From Acidobacteria bacterium 13_1_20CM_3_53_8 (GTDB lineage Bacteria > Acidobacteriota > Blastocatellia > Pyrinomonadales > Pyrinomonadaceae), in contig MNJR01000059.1 of assembly GCA_001920415.1 (NCBI GenBank), positions 19,042 to 83,041 on the forward strand: a stretch of 64,000 nt of DNA, given 5' to 3'. Below the pieces are notes generated by a model that saw only the letters and a program-made list of their open reading frames with translations, was not told where the DNA came from and searched no databases. The position numbers and the translations under genes are program-made. Below, piece after piece: positions 51,770 to 60,354 of the stretch; position 1 is the stretch's first letter; every line of letters begins with the position of its first letter.

Positions 51770-52753
51770 ATGAACAACGATAACTATTTTGCTCAGGTCA
51801 AAGAGTTGCTACGGATTGAGGCTGACGCCATAGAACGCACGGCGTCGCGTATTGAGCGCGAGGCTGTAGAGCGAGCAGTAGAGCTTTTGATGAACTGTCC
51901 GGGCAAGGTCGTGCTGGTAGGCGTGGGGAGATCCGGCAACATTGCCCAGAAGATTGCGGCCACCATGACGAGCACAGGCACGCCTGCCATCTTTCTTCAT
52001 CCTTCCGATGCTATGCACGGCGGCATGGGCGTCGTCACGCAAGGTGATGTTGTCATTGCATTGAGCAACAGCGGCGAGACTGACGAAATCATAGGAATGC
52101 TCCCTTTCCTGAACCCCAGGCAAGTTCCTCTGCTCGCAATCGTAGGCAACGTGGACTCAACGCTCGCGCGAAAGGCTGATGTTGTTCTGGACGCAAGCGT
52201 TGAAGAGGAGGCATGCCCTCTGAATCTAGCGCCAACGACAAGCACGACCGTCGCGCTCGCAATCGGCGACGCGATTGCTATGACCTTGATGCGGTCGAAG
52301 GGGTTGACCGCAGACGATTTCGCAATGAACCATCCGGGCGGGCGTCTGGGCAAGCGACTCACGCTAAGGGTCGCTGACCTGATGCACGGCGGCGCGGAGA
52401 ATCCTACTGTGAATCCTGAAGCGCCCTGGCTCGAAGTGGTCGCTGCTATAAGCAGAGGGGGCTTGGGCGCGGTCAACGTCGTGGATGAAAAAAAACGACT
52501 CGTAGGCGTCATTACGGACGGCGACCTGCGCCGCACCATACAGAAGATTAATCATGCGGAACTGGAACACCTTACGAGCGTGGGCTTGATGACGCGCGAG
52601 CCTGTGGTTGCGTCGCCTGAACTGCTGGCCTACGACGCGCTGCAATTGATGGAGGATCGCCCTTCGCAAATCTCCGTTCTACCAGTCGTCAACGGCGAAG
52701 GAATCTGCGTAGGGCTTATTCGCCTTCATGACATAGTGCGAAGCGGTATATAA
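51770..52753 (+). CDS. kdsD: Arabinose-5-phosphate isomerase (KdsD/KpsF family)
   Basis: 327 residues. The SIS sugar-isomerase domain (about 30-180) has GVGRSGNIAQKIAATMTSTGTPAIFLHPSDAMHGGMG and SNSGETDEIIGMLPF. Two CBS domains follow (about 205-325; DLMHGGAENPTV, MTREPVVASPELLAYDALQLM). It makes arabinose 5-phosphate, the first step of Kdo synthesis for lipopolysaccharide, which together with LpxC confirms an LPS-bearing cell. Confidence 0.92.
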   Translation: MNNDNYFAQVKELLRIEADAIERTASRIEREAVERAVELLMNCPGKVVLVGVGRSGNIAQKIAATMTSTGTPAIFLHPSDAMHGGMGVVTQGDVVIALSNSGETDEIIGMLPFLNPRQVPLLAIVGNVDSTLARKADVVLDASVEEEACPLNLAPTTSTTVALAIGDAIAMTLMRSKGLTADDFAMNHPGGRLGKRLTLRVADLMHGGAENPTVNPEAPWLEVVAAISRGGLGAVNVVDEKKRLVGVITDGDLRRTIQKINHAELEHLTSVGLMTREPVVASPELLAYDALQLMEDRPSQISVLPVVNGEGICVGLIRLHDIVRSGI

Positions 52754-52762
52754 AAAGTCTGG

Positions 52763-52860
52763 AGTCAGATTGATTTTCGATTTTGGATTTTAGATTTTCG
52801 ATTGGAAGAAGCGGAAAGCTTTTAAATCGAAAATCGCAAATCTAAAATCCAAAATCCTCA
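52763..52860. repeat. GATTTTGGATTTTAGATT-word palindromic hairpin
   Basis: GATTTTCGATTTTGGATTTTAG on the left and CTAAAATCCAAAATCC on the right. Same family as 32428-32511. Confidence 0.88.
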
Positions 52861-52880
52861 GACTTATTGGAGATTTTTGT

Positions 52881-53605
52881 ATGAAAAAGCGGGTGGTTGG
52901 GTTTCTGTTGGGAGTTGTTTTGAGCGCATGTGTGGTTGTGCCTGAGAATGCTTTTGCTCAGGCGGAGCATCGAACGCGCGCTAGACAGGTGGAGGAGGCG
53001 CAGCCAGCCGCAGAGGCGACTGTCGTTCTTCCCGAACAATTTCTGAATTCGCTGCTAGACGTGATGTTCACCAAGCTGAGAGCGCCTTCGTTCCCGCTCT
53101 CGATTGCAGGTAATTCACAACAGAATCGCATTCCTTCAAACGCGCTTCGTCACGCTGCTTCTTCGCCAGCTTCGTCCGCAACAGAACAGTGCGCGCCGCC
53201 GTTAAATTTATCAACGGAAAGATCGTTGCGCCGATTGCTTTCACAGGCTCTTACAACGTTGCCATGCTTGGCTGCATACGGTTTCAGGGCTGGGCAGACA
53301 CAGACATCAATCTGGAATTCGACCGCGCGCGCCAGGTCTTGAGCGCTCGTGTTCAGGTCACAGACATTCACCTGAGCAATGTGCCCACGCTCGTCAACGG
53401 AATCGTCGTTGATATGGTGCAAAGCTCAATTGACCAGCGAATAAATCCTGTGGAAATTCTGCAAGCCGCTCAACTCTCCACACGCCTGCCTATAGCTGCT
53501 GCGGGCGGCGCGCTCCGCTTGCGTGCTACAGAAGTGCGTCCGGAAATAGTTGACGGCGCGCTCCGTCTTCACATCTTTTACGAATTCGTGAGGGATGATA
53601 GCTGA
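52881..53605 (+). pseudogene. Exported protein gene broken by a frameshift
   Basis: The first frame (52881 to about 53130) encodes a signal peptide (MKKRVVGFLLGVVLSACVVVPENAFAQ) and a domain start (VVLPEQFLNSLLDVMFTKLRAPSFPLSI). After about 53130 it becomes low-quality Ala/Ser sequence, while another frame takes over with AAVKFINGKIVAPIAFTGSY and continues smoothly (IHLSNVPTLVNGIVVDMVQSSID) to 53605. The join (53110-53200) needs a one-base shift. The full protein would be about 235 residues, exported, with no family that I recognise. It could be a sequencing error. Confidence 0.65.
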
Positions 53606-53606
53606 A

Positions 53607-53712
53607 AAGAAAAGGGTCAAAGGGGAAGAGGGTAAAAGGTGAAAAGGATAATGACTAACTGCCTTCTCCTTTTTCCCTCTTCCCCTCTTCCCCTTTGACC
53701 CCTTCTTCTTTC
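53607..53712. repeat. GGTCAAAGGGGAAGAGGG-type palindromic hairpin
   Basis: Purine-rich left arm (53614-53650) and complementary CTTCTCC, TTTTTCCCTCTTCCCC, CCTTTGACCCC on the right arm. It lies between convergent genes. Confidence 0.85.
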
Positions 53713-53734
53713 ATCCTTCGGTCTATTGCGTGAA

Positions 53735-54619
53735 TTACAAGACAACTGAAAGCCCTGCGGTCACAGGCATGTCAACTATCTCCCATGCCCTGTCATCTCT
53801 CAGTAGCTTCGTCATGAGTGAGGCGTGCAACAGGTGGCCGCTTCGTTGCGCCGTCACGCGCCCGACCAGAGGCATGCCAAGGAGCGCCAGATCGCCTATG
53901 ATGTCCAGAATCTTGTGGCGCACGAACTCATCCTTGAAACGCAAGCCCGTCTCGTTGAGCATGCCGCCATCAGGTGTCAGCACGATTGCATTTTCCAATG
54001 AACCTCCGCGAATCAGGTTTGCGCGCCTGAGCGCTTCCACTTCTTCCGTGAACCCGAAGGTGCGCGCAGAGGCTATCTCGCGCCCGAACGCTCCGTTCGT
54101 CATATAGAAGAAGTAGCGCTGCGCGCCTATCATCGGGTGCTTGAAATCAATCATGCAGTCAATCTCGAAACCGTCGGCAGGCTCAATCTGAATCCTGCGA
54201 TCTCCTTCTTCGACTAAAACGCGCTCGCGCACTCGCAAAGCTTTTCGTGCGAGTGGCTGTTCGACAACTCGAGCGCTCTCTATCATCTCCGCAAAAACTT
54301 CAGCCGAGCCGTCCATGATCGGAATCTCAAGGTTGTCAACTTCTATGAAAACGTTGTCAACGCCCCCGCCGCGCAACGCCGCGAGCAGATGCTCGACCGT
54401 AGAGAGCATCACCCCTGTGCGCATCAGCGTCGTTGCGTAGCTGCAATGCGCGACAGATTCAACTGTAGCTGGAATCTCAAAGCCGCCCAAGTCTGTGCGG
54501 CGGAAAACGTATCCAGTGTCAGTCGGCGCAGGCAGCAGGCGCACTATGACGGGCACAGCCGAGTGCAGTCCCACACCGCTAGTCTCGACCACGTCTCTGA
54601 TTGTTGTCTGTTTAATCAA
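53735..54619 (-). CDS. lpxC: UDP-3-O-acyl-N-acetylglucosamine deacetylase
   Basis: A 294-residue LpxC: TTIRDVVETSGVGLHS start, STVEHLLAALRG with the zinc His (H77), VDNVFIEVDN, IPIMDGSAEVF, and HKILDIIGDLALLG with the second His and Asp. This is the committed step of lipid A synthesis. It is the clearest evidence for an outer membrane in this organism. Confidence 0.95.
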   Translation of the reverse strand: MIKQTTIRDVVETSGVGLHSAVPVIVRLLPAPTDTGYVFRRTDLGGFEIPATVESVAHCSYATTLMRTGVMLSTVEHLLAALRGGGVDNVFIEVDNLEIPIMDGSAEVFAEMIESARVVEQPLARKALRVRERVLVEEGDRRIQIEPADGFEIDCMIDFKHPMIGAQRYFFYMTNGAFGREIASARTFGFTEEVEALRRANLIRGGSLENAIVLTPDGGMLNETGLRFKDEFVRHKILDIIGDLALLGMPLVGRVTAQRSGHLLHASLMTKLLRDDRAWEIVDMPVTAGLSVVL

Positions 54620-54809
54620 AACCTTAGCTTGTACCCTCTGTGGTTCGGCGCAATCACATTAAAGAGGCCGCGCCTTTGTGAAGAGCGATCATAACCCAGC
54701 AACGCACGTGCCGCGAATCTCTCACGCGCCAAACAGCAGAAACGCAACCCGGATGTTGCACACCGGCTACGCATGAAACGGAAGTGTGCGGCGCACACGC
54801 CACAAGAGC

Positions 54810-54897
54810 AGTTTTCAGTTTTTAGTTTTCAGTTTTCAGTGAAAAGCTTTTCGCTCATCTTTCTGAAAACTTAAAACTAAAAACTGAAAACTGCTCT
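54810..54897. repeat. CAGTTTTCAGTTTTTAG-type palindromic hairpin
   Basis: Left arm 54812-54840, right arm 54860-54894. It lies in the 316-base gap between lpxC and polA; 54620-54809 shows no gene. Confidence 0.9.
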
Positions 54898-54935
54898 TGT
54901 CACTTGTCACTGCTTTATCTATCATCGGACATACA

Positions 54936-57900
54936 ATGCCAACCGGGAAATCGAACGACCCAGCAGCGCCTACGGAGCGGCTGTATCTTATAGACTCTAT
55001 GTCGCACATCTTCCGCGCGTTTTTTGCGCCGATGGGCGGGCGCGTAGAGCCTTTGACGAACACGAAGGGGCAGGTCACACAGGCCGTCTTCATCTTCACG
55101 AGCATGCTGAGAAAACTGCTCTCCGAAGAGAAGCCGCACTATATTGCTGCTGTTTTTGAGTCGGGCGAACCTACGTTTCGTCACGAGACCTTTAGCGGTT
55201 ACAAAGCGCATCGAGCGGAGATGCCCGATGACCTGACGTCTCAGATTCCTTACATCATACGAGTCTGCGAAGCCTACAACGTTCCCATCCTGAACGCGCC
55301 CGGCTTCGAGGCCGACGACGTTATTGGCACGCTTGCAATTCAGGCAGCCGCGCGCGGACTGCAAGCAGTAATCGTCTCGAACGATAAGGACATGTGCCAA
55401 CTTGTGCGCGATCCGTGGATTATCTGCATGCGGCAGAACTCGCAGAACGTGAAGCGCAAAGAGCCTGTGCCGCCCGTAGAGTGGTGCGACGAAGCCTGGG
55501 TCGAGAACAAGTTCGGCGTGCCGCCCGCGCAGATAGTTGATCTTCTAGGCTTGATGGGCGATGCGGTTGACAACATTCCCGGCGCGCCCGGCATAGGCGC
55601 GAAAGGCGCTGTGCAGTTGATCCAAACGTACGGCTCAATCGAAAACGCTATGGCGCACTGGGAAGAGGTCAAGCACAAAACTTATAGAGAATCTTTGCGC
55701 GATAACGTTGAGTTGATACGACAGTCAAAAGAGCTTGCGACTATAAGGACGGACGTGAACATAGAGCTTGATCTTGAAAAGTTGCAGTGCAAGCCGCCAG
55801 ACCGCGCCGCTGCATACAAACTTTTCCGAGAACTTGAATTCCAATCGCTCACACGCGAATTCTCTGACGCCGCGACCGCTGAAATGGAGGCCGAGCAGCA
55901 GCCCAGACGATACAGAGTTATACGCAAGCGCGCAGAGCTTGAAAATCTGGTTCGCGGTCTATGGGATGCCGAGCACATTGGATTCGCCGTCGCAGATACT
56001 ACGCCTGCGGGCGCTGGTCTTCAGGGCGGCGCTCATGACGACGCGCGCGCATCTGGTGTGGCGCTCTCTACAGCCGCAGGGTCGTCCGTCTATGTTGACC
56101 TGGAAAATTTTGAAGACGGAGCAGACAACGCCATAGGCCCGTTGCGCGATGTTCTATCGAACGGTCTTCTGGAAAAGAGCGTTCACGATTTAAAACGCGC
56201 CGTTGCACTCGTTGAGCCGCTAGGCATTGAGCTTGAGGGAATCACGGATGACACTCTCTTGGCCGCGTACCTGCTAGACCCTATTCGTAGTAAGTACGAA
56301 CTTGCAGACCTTGCGCGCGAAGCTGTTAATGTTGAGAGCGCTGGCGAGTTTCCCAAAAATTGGACAGAAGCTGGTTGGCGAACTGCTGAGGCGGCAGACC
56401 TGACGGCGCAGACCGCAGGCGTGCTCAGGGGGCGAATACTTGAGCAGGGGCTTGAGGTAATTTATACGGAGATGGAGATACCGCTCGCTCCTCTGCTCTA
56501 CAGAATGGAGCGCGCAGGGCTGAAGGTTGACACGAAAGTTCTCTCGGAGCTTTCAAAATATCTTGGCAAAGAGTTAGACAAGCTGACGAAGAAGATTTAC
56601 AAAGTCGCAGGGCGTGAATTCAAGATCAATTCGCCGAAGCAGGTCGGCGAGGTTCTGGAAGAGCTTAACATCAGTTCTGGTCGCAAGACTTCTACGGGAA
56701 GAGTTTCGACTAGCAAAGCGGTTCTGGAAGAACTTGCACAGACGTACGAACTGCCGCGCCTCATCATAGAATACCGCGAGCTTGATAAACTGAAAACGGT
56801 TTACACAGACGCGCTGCCCAATCAGATAGCGGAAGACGGGCGCATACACGGTCATCTTAATCAAACAGTGACAGCGACAGGGAGGCTCTCCTGTTTGCCT
56901 GCGGGAACACTTGTCAATACAGAGCGAGGGTTGGTTGGTATTGAGACCGTACAAGTCGGCGAAATAGTACGCACTCCATATGGCCCGCGCAATGTTGTCG
57001 CATGGCAGGCAACGGGCGAGAAGCCGGTAGTTTCCTTGAAGCTTTCTAATGGTCTTACGTTTCGGTGTAGTTCAGAGCATCGCATCCGCAGTCGCGGCGC
57101 ATGGGTTGAAGCTAAGGACATATCAATCGATGATCCGGTGTACATGAGTTTCACTGAAGGGTTGTTTGGCGATCAAACGGAATTACACCTGACCCCAATC
57201 GCGGCATATACGACTCGAAAGTCTCCCATATTGCCCAGACGATGGACTGGATCGCTGGCTGAATTTGTCGGCTACTGCATGGCAGACGGCCACATTGTTC
57301 ACAGCAATTACAATCATAAGCCCGATAAAATAGTGTTGGCATTTGATTGGAGAGATGATGGTCTGATTGAGTATTTTACAGAAATAATTCGCCTGCAATT
57401 CGGTAAGAACCCGACCCGTCGCGTGACCAGAACGTGCCTGACATTGGATGTGTCAGGCGTTGACATTGCTGGTGCCATGATTCAACTAGGCGCAGGTGGA
57501 AAGTCGGGAGATATTCGCGTGCCGCCGAGTCTCTTCAGCGCGCCAGAAGAGATTGTTGCGGCGTTCTTGCGCGGTTATTTTGAGGGCGATGGGTGTGTTG
57601 GTAATAACGCTGGAATACAAGTTCGTTCTGTAAGCCGAGCAATGTTGGAAGACGTGCAGCAACTGCTTACGCTATTCGGTATCCCCTCGACCGTCAGGAC
57701 TGGCTCGCGAGATCCGCGTGGCTACGCTCCTCGCCATACTCTCCGAATACTTGGCGATAGATCGAAACTGACTTTTCAAAATCGCATTGGATTTCTAAGT
57801 GAAAAGAAACAGCGGAACTGTCGCGATATTGCCTGTAGTGCAAAAGATAAAAGCACTGCTGAATTACTTTCTCTGCCATCCGGGTTTGATATCAATGTTT

Positions 57901-60269
57901 TGAAACCTGCTTTTTATAATTCATCGCGCCAGAGTAATGGGAGAGTGCCGATGCCTGTTATGGTCTTCGCTTCTAAGTACAGGGCGGGCGGCTTGCGAAC
58001 TATGACTCTTTCCCGTGCGGAGTGGATTGCCAAGTCGTTGCTGACGGAGGTTGTGGAGAGTGCAAATGCAGATGCAGCTAAAGAAACGCTAAGATTTGTG
58101 AAGGAAGCTGTCGCTTCTCAGCTTTATGAAATTCATGTCGTAGGCATCTCTCATGAACCAGCTATACCGATGTACGATATTGCAGTAGATGAAGTCGAGC
58201 AATACATGGCACAGGGAATTGTCGTACACAATTCCAGTGACCCGAATCTCCAGAATATTCCAATCCGCACAGAGTTGGGCCAACGCATACGCCGCGCGTT
58301 CGTGCCGGAAAAAGGTTTTAAGCTGATTTCGGCTGATTACTCTCAGTTGGAATTGCGACTGCTGGCCCACGTCACGCACGACCCTGAAATGCTGGACGCT
58401 TTCCAGAAGGGCGAAGACATACACGAACGCACCGCGCGGCTAGTCTTCGGCGCGAAGACGAAAGAGGAGTTGAAGGAGGCACGCCGCTTCGCCAAGATTG
58501 TCAATTTCGCAATCGCATACGCGATTGAGCCGTTCGGTCTGTCGCAGCGCGTAGGCATCACGCGCAAAGAGGCGAAGAAGGTTATTGACGATTACTACGC
58601 GACATACAAAGGCGTGCGCAAATTCATGGAAGAGGTTCCCGAACGGGCGCGCGAACATGGTTACGTGCGCTCGCTCTACGGTCGCATACGCCCCATCCCA
58701 AGCATCAACGACCGCAACGGCAACATACGCAACCGCGCCGAGCGCGAGGCCATTAATCATCCGATTCAGGGCTGCCTACCTTATCAGACAAAAGTATTAA
58801 CTTCTGAGGGCTATTATCCAATCGGAGAATTATACGAGCGCGGGACAGTTGGATTACAGGTGTGGACTGGAGTTCAATTCGCTAACTTTGAAGTTCTGAA
58901 TCGGGGCTTATGTGAATTGGCCGAACTCCATTTAACTAACGGCCAAGTACTGAACTGTGATACTAGGCACGAAGTATTGGTAATGATGGAGGATGGCTAT
59001 TGTTGGAAGCGCTACTGTGACCTTCAACTCGGAGAACGCATCTGCCTGAGTTTAGCTCAGGAGATTGAGTTCGGCTCTCTGAATAGTTTGCAATCTATCC
59101 AGCAACAAACTGCTAACTGTCTCTTATCTCTCAATATTGGTGAGTTCGGAAATGATTTCTTCTACTGGCTAGGATATTACATCGGAGACGGATGGATAAC
59201 TCATCGGCTAGATACACATCGCTGGTGTTTGAGCTACTCCTTGGGCGTATCTAAGGCTGAAAACCGTGCCGAAATAATTGCTAGAGCAGCCAACTGTACC
59301 TCTTATTTTGAAAGTGTAGGTCTGAGAACAAACTTCCGTTGGCAGTCAGAACAGAAAGGTGAATTGACTATTTATTCAAAAGGTTTGATTGAGTTTCTGG
59401 CTAGGGCCGGAGTCAACACCTGTGCGACTGCTTCTACAAAAAGGGTTCCAAGCTTTATCTTCCGCAGTCCTTTGTTCGCGCGCAAGGCTTTCCTTCGCGG
59501 CGTTCTTGAGTCAGATGGCTGCGAAGGGGGTGATGGTGCAACCACCCCATCCATCCATTTATGCCAGCGCGAGCTTCTAGCTGATCTGCAACTCCTTTTC
59601 CGCACTATCGGTGTGGAGAGCAAACTGCGCGGGCCTTACAATTACAGAGGCCATGTTTCGTACCGTTTGGATTTGATTGGCGGTATGTTAGGCAAGACAC
59701 TGGGTTACAGTAATTGCTACATAGTGCGTACGCAGGGAATTCACGCTCCAAATTTTCTCATCTCAGCATTCCTTAAAGAGGTTTCATGCGGGCAACTGAG
59801 CCAACACTCTCATAAGGTTTTATATAGTCGCCTCAAACACGGCGGTTCAATCTTAATCTATACATTGGCCGAGATGCTCAAAGCCTCTGGCGTAAAGTTT
59901 TCGCTTCCTCTGTATTCGTGGAGCGCTTTGCGTGAGAGGCGCACTTTGGGAAAATCTGAAGAGACGTTCACCTTGGCTGTTGATAATCCGCTACACCGTT
60001 TCGACTCAGAGGGGGTCATCTCCAAAAATACAGCTAGCGACATCATGAAGATCGCCATGCTCAAAGTTGACGACGCAATAAGGCGCGAGCACCCTGCCGC
60101 TAAGATACTCATGCAGGTGCACGACGAGCTTCTACTTGAAGCGCCCGAAGCGGAAGCCGCGAGCGTAGCCCGCATCGTCAAACGCGAGATGGAGACGGCA
60201 GTCGAACTGTTCGTTCCGCTCATAGCCGAAGTCGGCGTGGCCGATAACTGGATGGACACGAAAAGATAG
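54936..60269 (+). CDS. polA: DNA polymerase I with two inteins
   Basis: A 1777-residue precursor; about 911 residues remain after removal of both inteins, normal for PolA. The start at 54936 (MPTGKSND) is preferred over an upstream TTG that lies in a repeat. Residues about 15-290 are a full 5'-3' exonuclease domain (FRAFFAPMGG, YKAHRAEMPDDL, GFEADDVIGTLA, GLMGDAVDNIPGAPGIGAKGA). The 3'-5' exonuclease domain is degenerate: DxE is replaced in GFAVADTTPAG and the exo II aspartate is Ala in SVHDLKRAVAL. The polymerase domain is intact outside the inteins (TGRLSSSDPNLQNIP, DYSQLELRLLAH, RRFAKIVNFAIAYA, MQVHDELLLEA). Confidence 0.96.
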   Translation: MPTGKSNDPAAPTERLYLIDSMSHIFRAFFAPMGGRVEPLTNTKGQVTQAVFIFTSMLRKLLSEEKPHYIAAVFESGEPTFRHETFSGYKAHRAEMPDDLTSQIPYIIRVCEAYNVPILNAPGFEADDVIGTLAIQAAARGLQAVIVSNDKDMCQLVRDPWIICMRQNSQNVKRKEPVPPVEWCDEAWVENKFGVPPAQIVDLLGLMGDAVDNIPGAPGIGAKGAVQLIQTYGSIENAMAHWEEVKHKTYRESLRDNVELIRQSKELATIRTDVNIELDLEKLQCKPPDRAAAYKLFRELEFQSLTREFSDAATAEMEAEQQPRRYRVIRKRAELENLVRGLWDAEHIGFAVADTTPAGAGLQGGAHDDARASGVALSTAAGSSVYVDLENFEDGADNAIGPLRDVLSNGLLEKSVHDLKRAVALVEPLGIELEGITDDTLLAAYLLDPIRSKYELADLAREAVNVESAGEFPKNWTEAGWRTAEAADLTAQTAGVLRGRILEQGLEVIYTEMEIPLAPLLYRMERAGLKVDTKVLSELSKYLGKELDKLTKKIYKVAGREFKINSPKQVGEVLEELNISSGRKTSTGRVSTSKAVLEELAQTYELPRLIIEYRELDKLKTVYTDALPNQIAEDGRIHGHLNQTVTATGRLSCLPAGTLVNTERGLVGIETVQVGEIVRTPYGPRNVVAWQATGEKPVVSLKLSNGLTFRCSSEHRIRSRGAWVEAKDISIDDPVYMSFTEGLFGDQTELHLTPIAAYTTRKSPILPRRWTGSLAEFVGYCMADGHIVHSNYNHKPDKIVLAFDWRDDGLIEYFTEIIRLQFGKNPTRRVTRTCLTLDVSGVDIAGAMIQLGAGGKSGDIRVPPSLFSAPEEIVAAFLRGYFEGDGCVGNNAGIQVRSVSRAMLEDVQQLLTLFGIPSTVRTGSRDPRGYAPRHTLRILGDRSKLTFQNRIGFLSEKKQRNCRDIACSAKDKSTAELLSLPSGFDINVLKPAFYNSSRQSNGRVPMPVMVFASKYRAGGLRTMTLSRAEWIAKSLLTEVVESANADAAKETLRFVKEAVASQLYEIHVVGISHEPAIPMYDIAVDEVEQYMAQGIVVHNSSDPNLQNIPIRTELGQRIRRAFVPEKGFKLISADYSQLELRLLAHVTHDPEMLDAFQKGEDIHERTARLVFGAKTKEELKEARRFAKIVNFAIAYAIEPFGLSQRVGITRKEAKKVIDDYYATYKGVRKFMEEVPERAREHGYVRSLYGRIRPIPSINDRNGNIRNRAEREAINHPIQGCLPYQTKVLTSEGYYPIGELYERGTVGLQVWTGVQFANFEVLNRGLCELAELHLTNGQVLNCDTRHEVLVMMEDGYCWKRYCDLQLGERICLSLAQEIEFGSLNSLQSIQQQTANCLLSLNIGEFGNDFFYWLGYYIGDGWITHRLDTHRWCLSYSLGVSKAENRAEIIARAANCTSYFESVGLRTNFRWQSEQKGELTIYSKGLIEFLARAGVNTCATASTKRVPSFIFRSPLFARKAFLRGVLESDGCEGGDGATTPSIHLCQRELLADLQLLFRTIGVESKLRGPYNYRGHVSYRLDLIGGMLGKTLGYSNCYIVRTQGIHAPNFLISAFLKEVSCGQLSQHSHKVLYSRLKHGGSILIYTLAEMLKASGVKFSLPLYSWSALRERRTLGKSEETFTLAVDNPLHRFDSEGVISKNTASDIMKIAMLKVDDAIRREHPAAKILMQVHDELLLEAPEAEAASVARIVKREMETAVELFVPLIAEVGVADNWMDTKR
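56892..58232 (+). other. Intein 1 in PolA (between TGRLS and SSDPNLQNIP)
   Basis: 447 residues. It starts with Cys (CLPAGTLVNTERGL, block A), has the block B His in CSSEHRI, and ends YDIAVDEVEQYMAQGIVVHN with the next extein residue Ser. The centre is a LAGLIDADG homing endonuclease with two motifs (LAEFVGYCMADGHI and VAAFLRGYFEGDGCVG). The insertion site is the DNA-contacting motif RLSS-DPNLQNIP, one of the most conserved in the family. All splicing residues look intact. Confidence 0.95.
58773..60029 (+). other. Intein 2 in PolA (between INHPIQG and TASDIMK)
   Basis: 419 residues. It starts CLPYQTKVLTSEGYYPIGEL (block A), has the block B Thr and His in CDTRHEVLVM, two LAGLIDADG motifs (YWLGYYIGDGWI and KAFLRGVLESDGCEG) and ends FDSEGVISKN, next extein residue Thr. 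The penultimate residue is Lys instead of the usual His. Its base composition is visibly more A/T-rich than the surrounding extein. The site is the O-helix-proximal motif NxPIQGTAAD. Confidence 0.93.
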
Positions 60270-60352
60270 TTTTCAGTTTTTAGTTTTCAGTTTTGAGTAA
60301 AAAGCTTGTTCGCTCTTCTTCTGAAAACTAAAAACTGAAAACTGAAAACTGT
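60266..60352. repeat. CAGTTTTTAGTTTTCAG-type palindromic hairpin
   Basis: Left arm 60269-60296, right arm 60320-60352. The start codon of the histidine kinase follows within three bases, so this gene has no normal ribosome site outside the repeat. Confidence 0.9.
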
Positions 60353-60354
60353 TT

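Noticed and set aside
54897-54935. TTG start of polA 13 codons upstream
   Set aside because: It lies within a palindromic repeat; the ATG at 54936 fits PolA N-termini.
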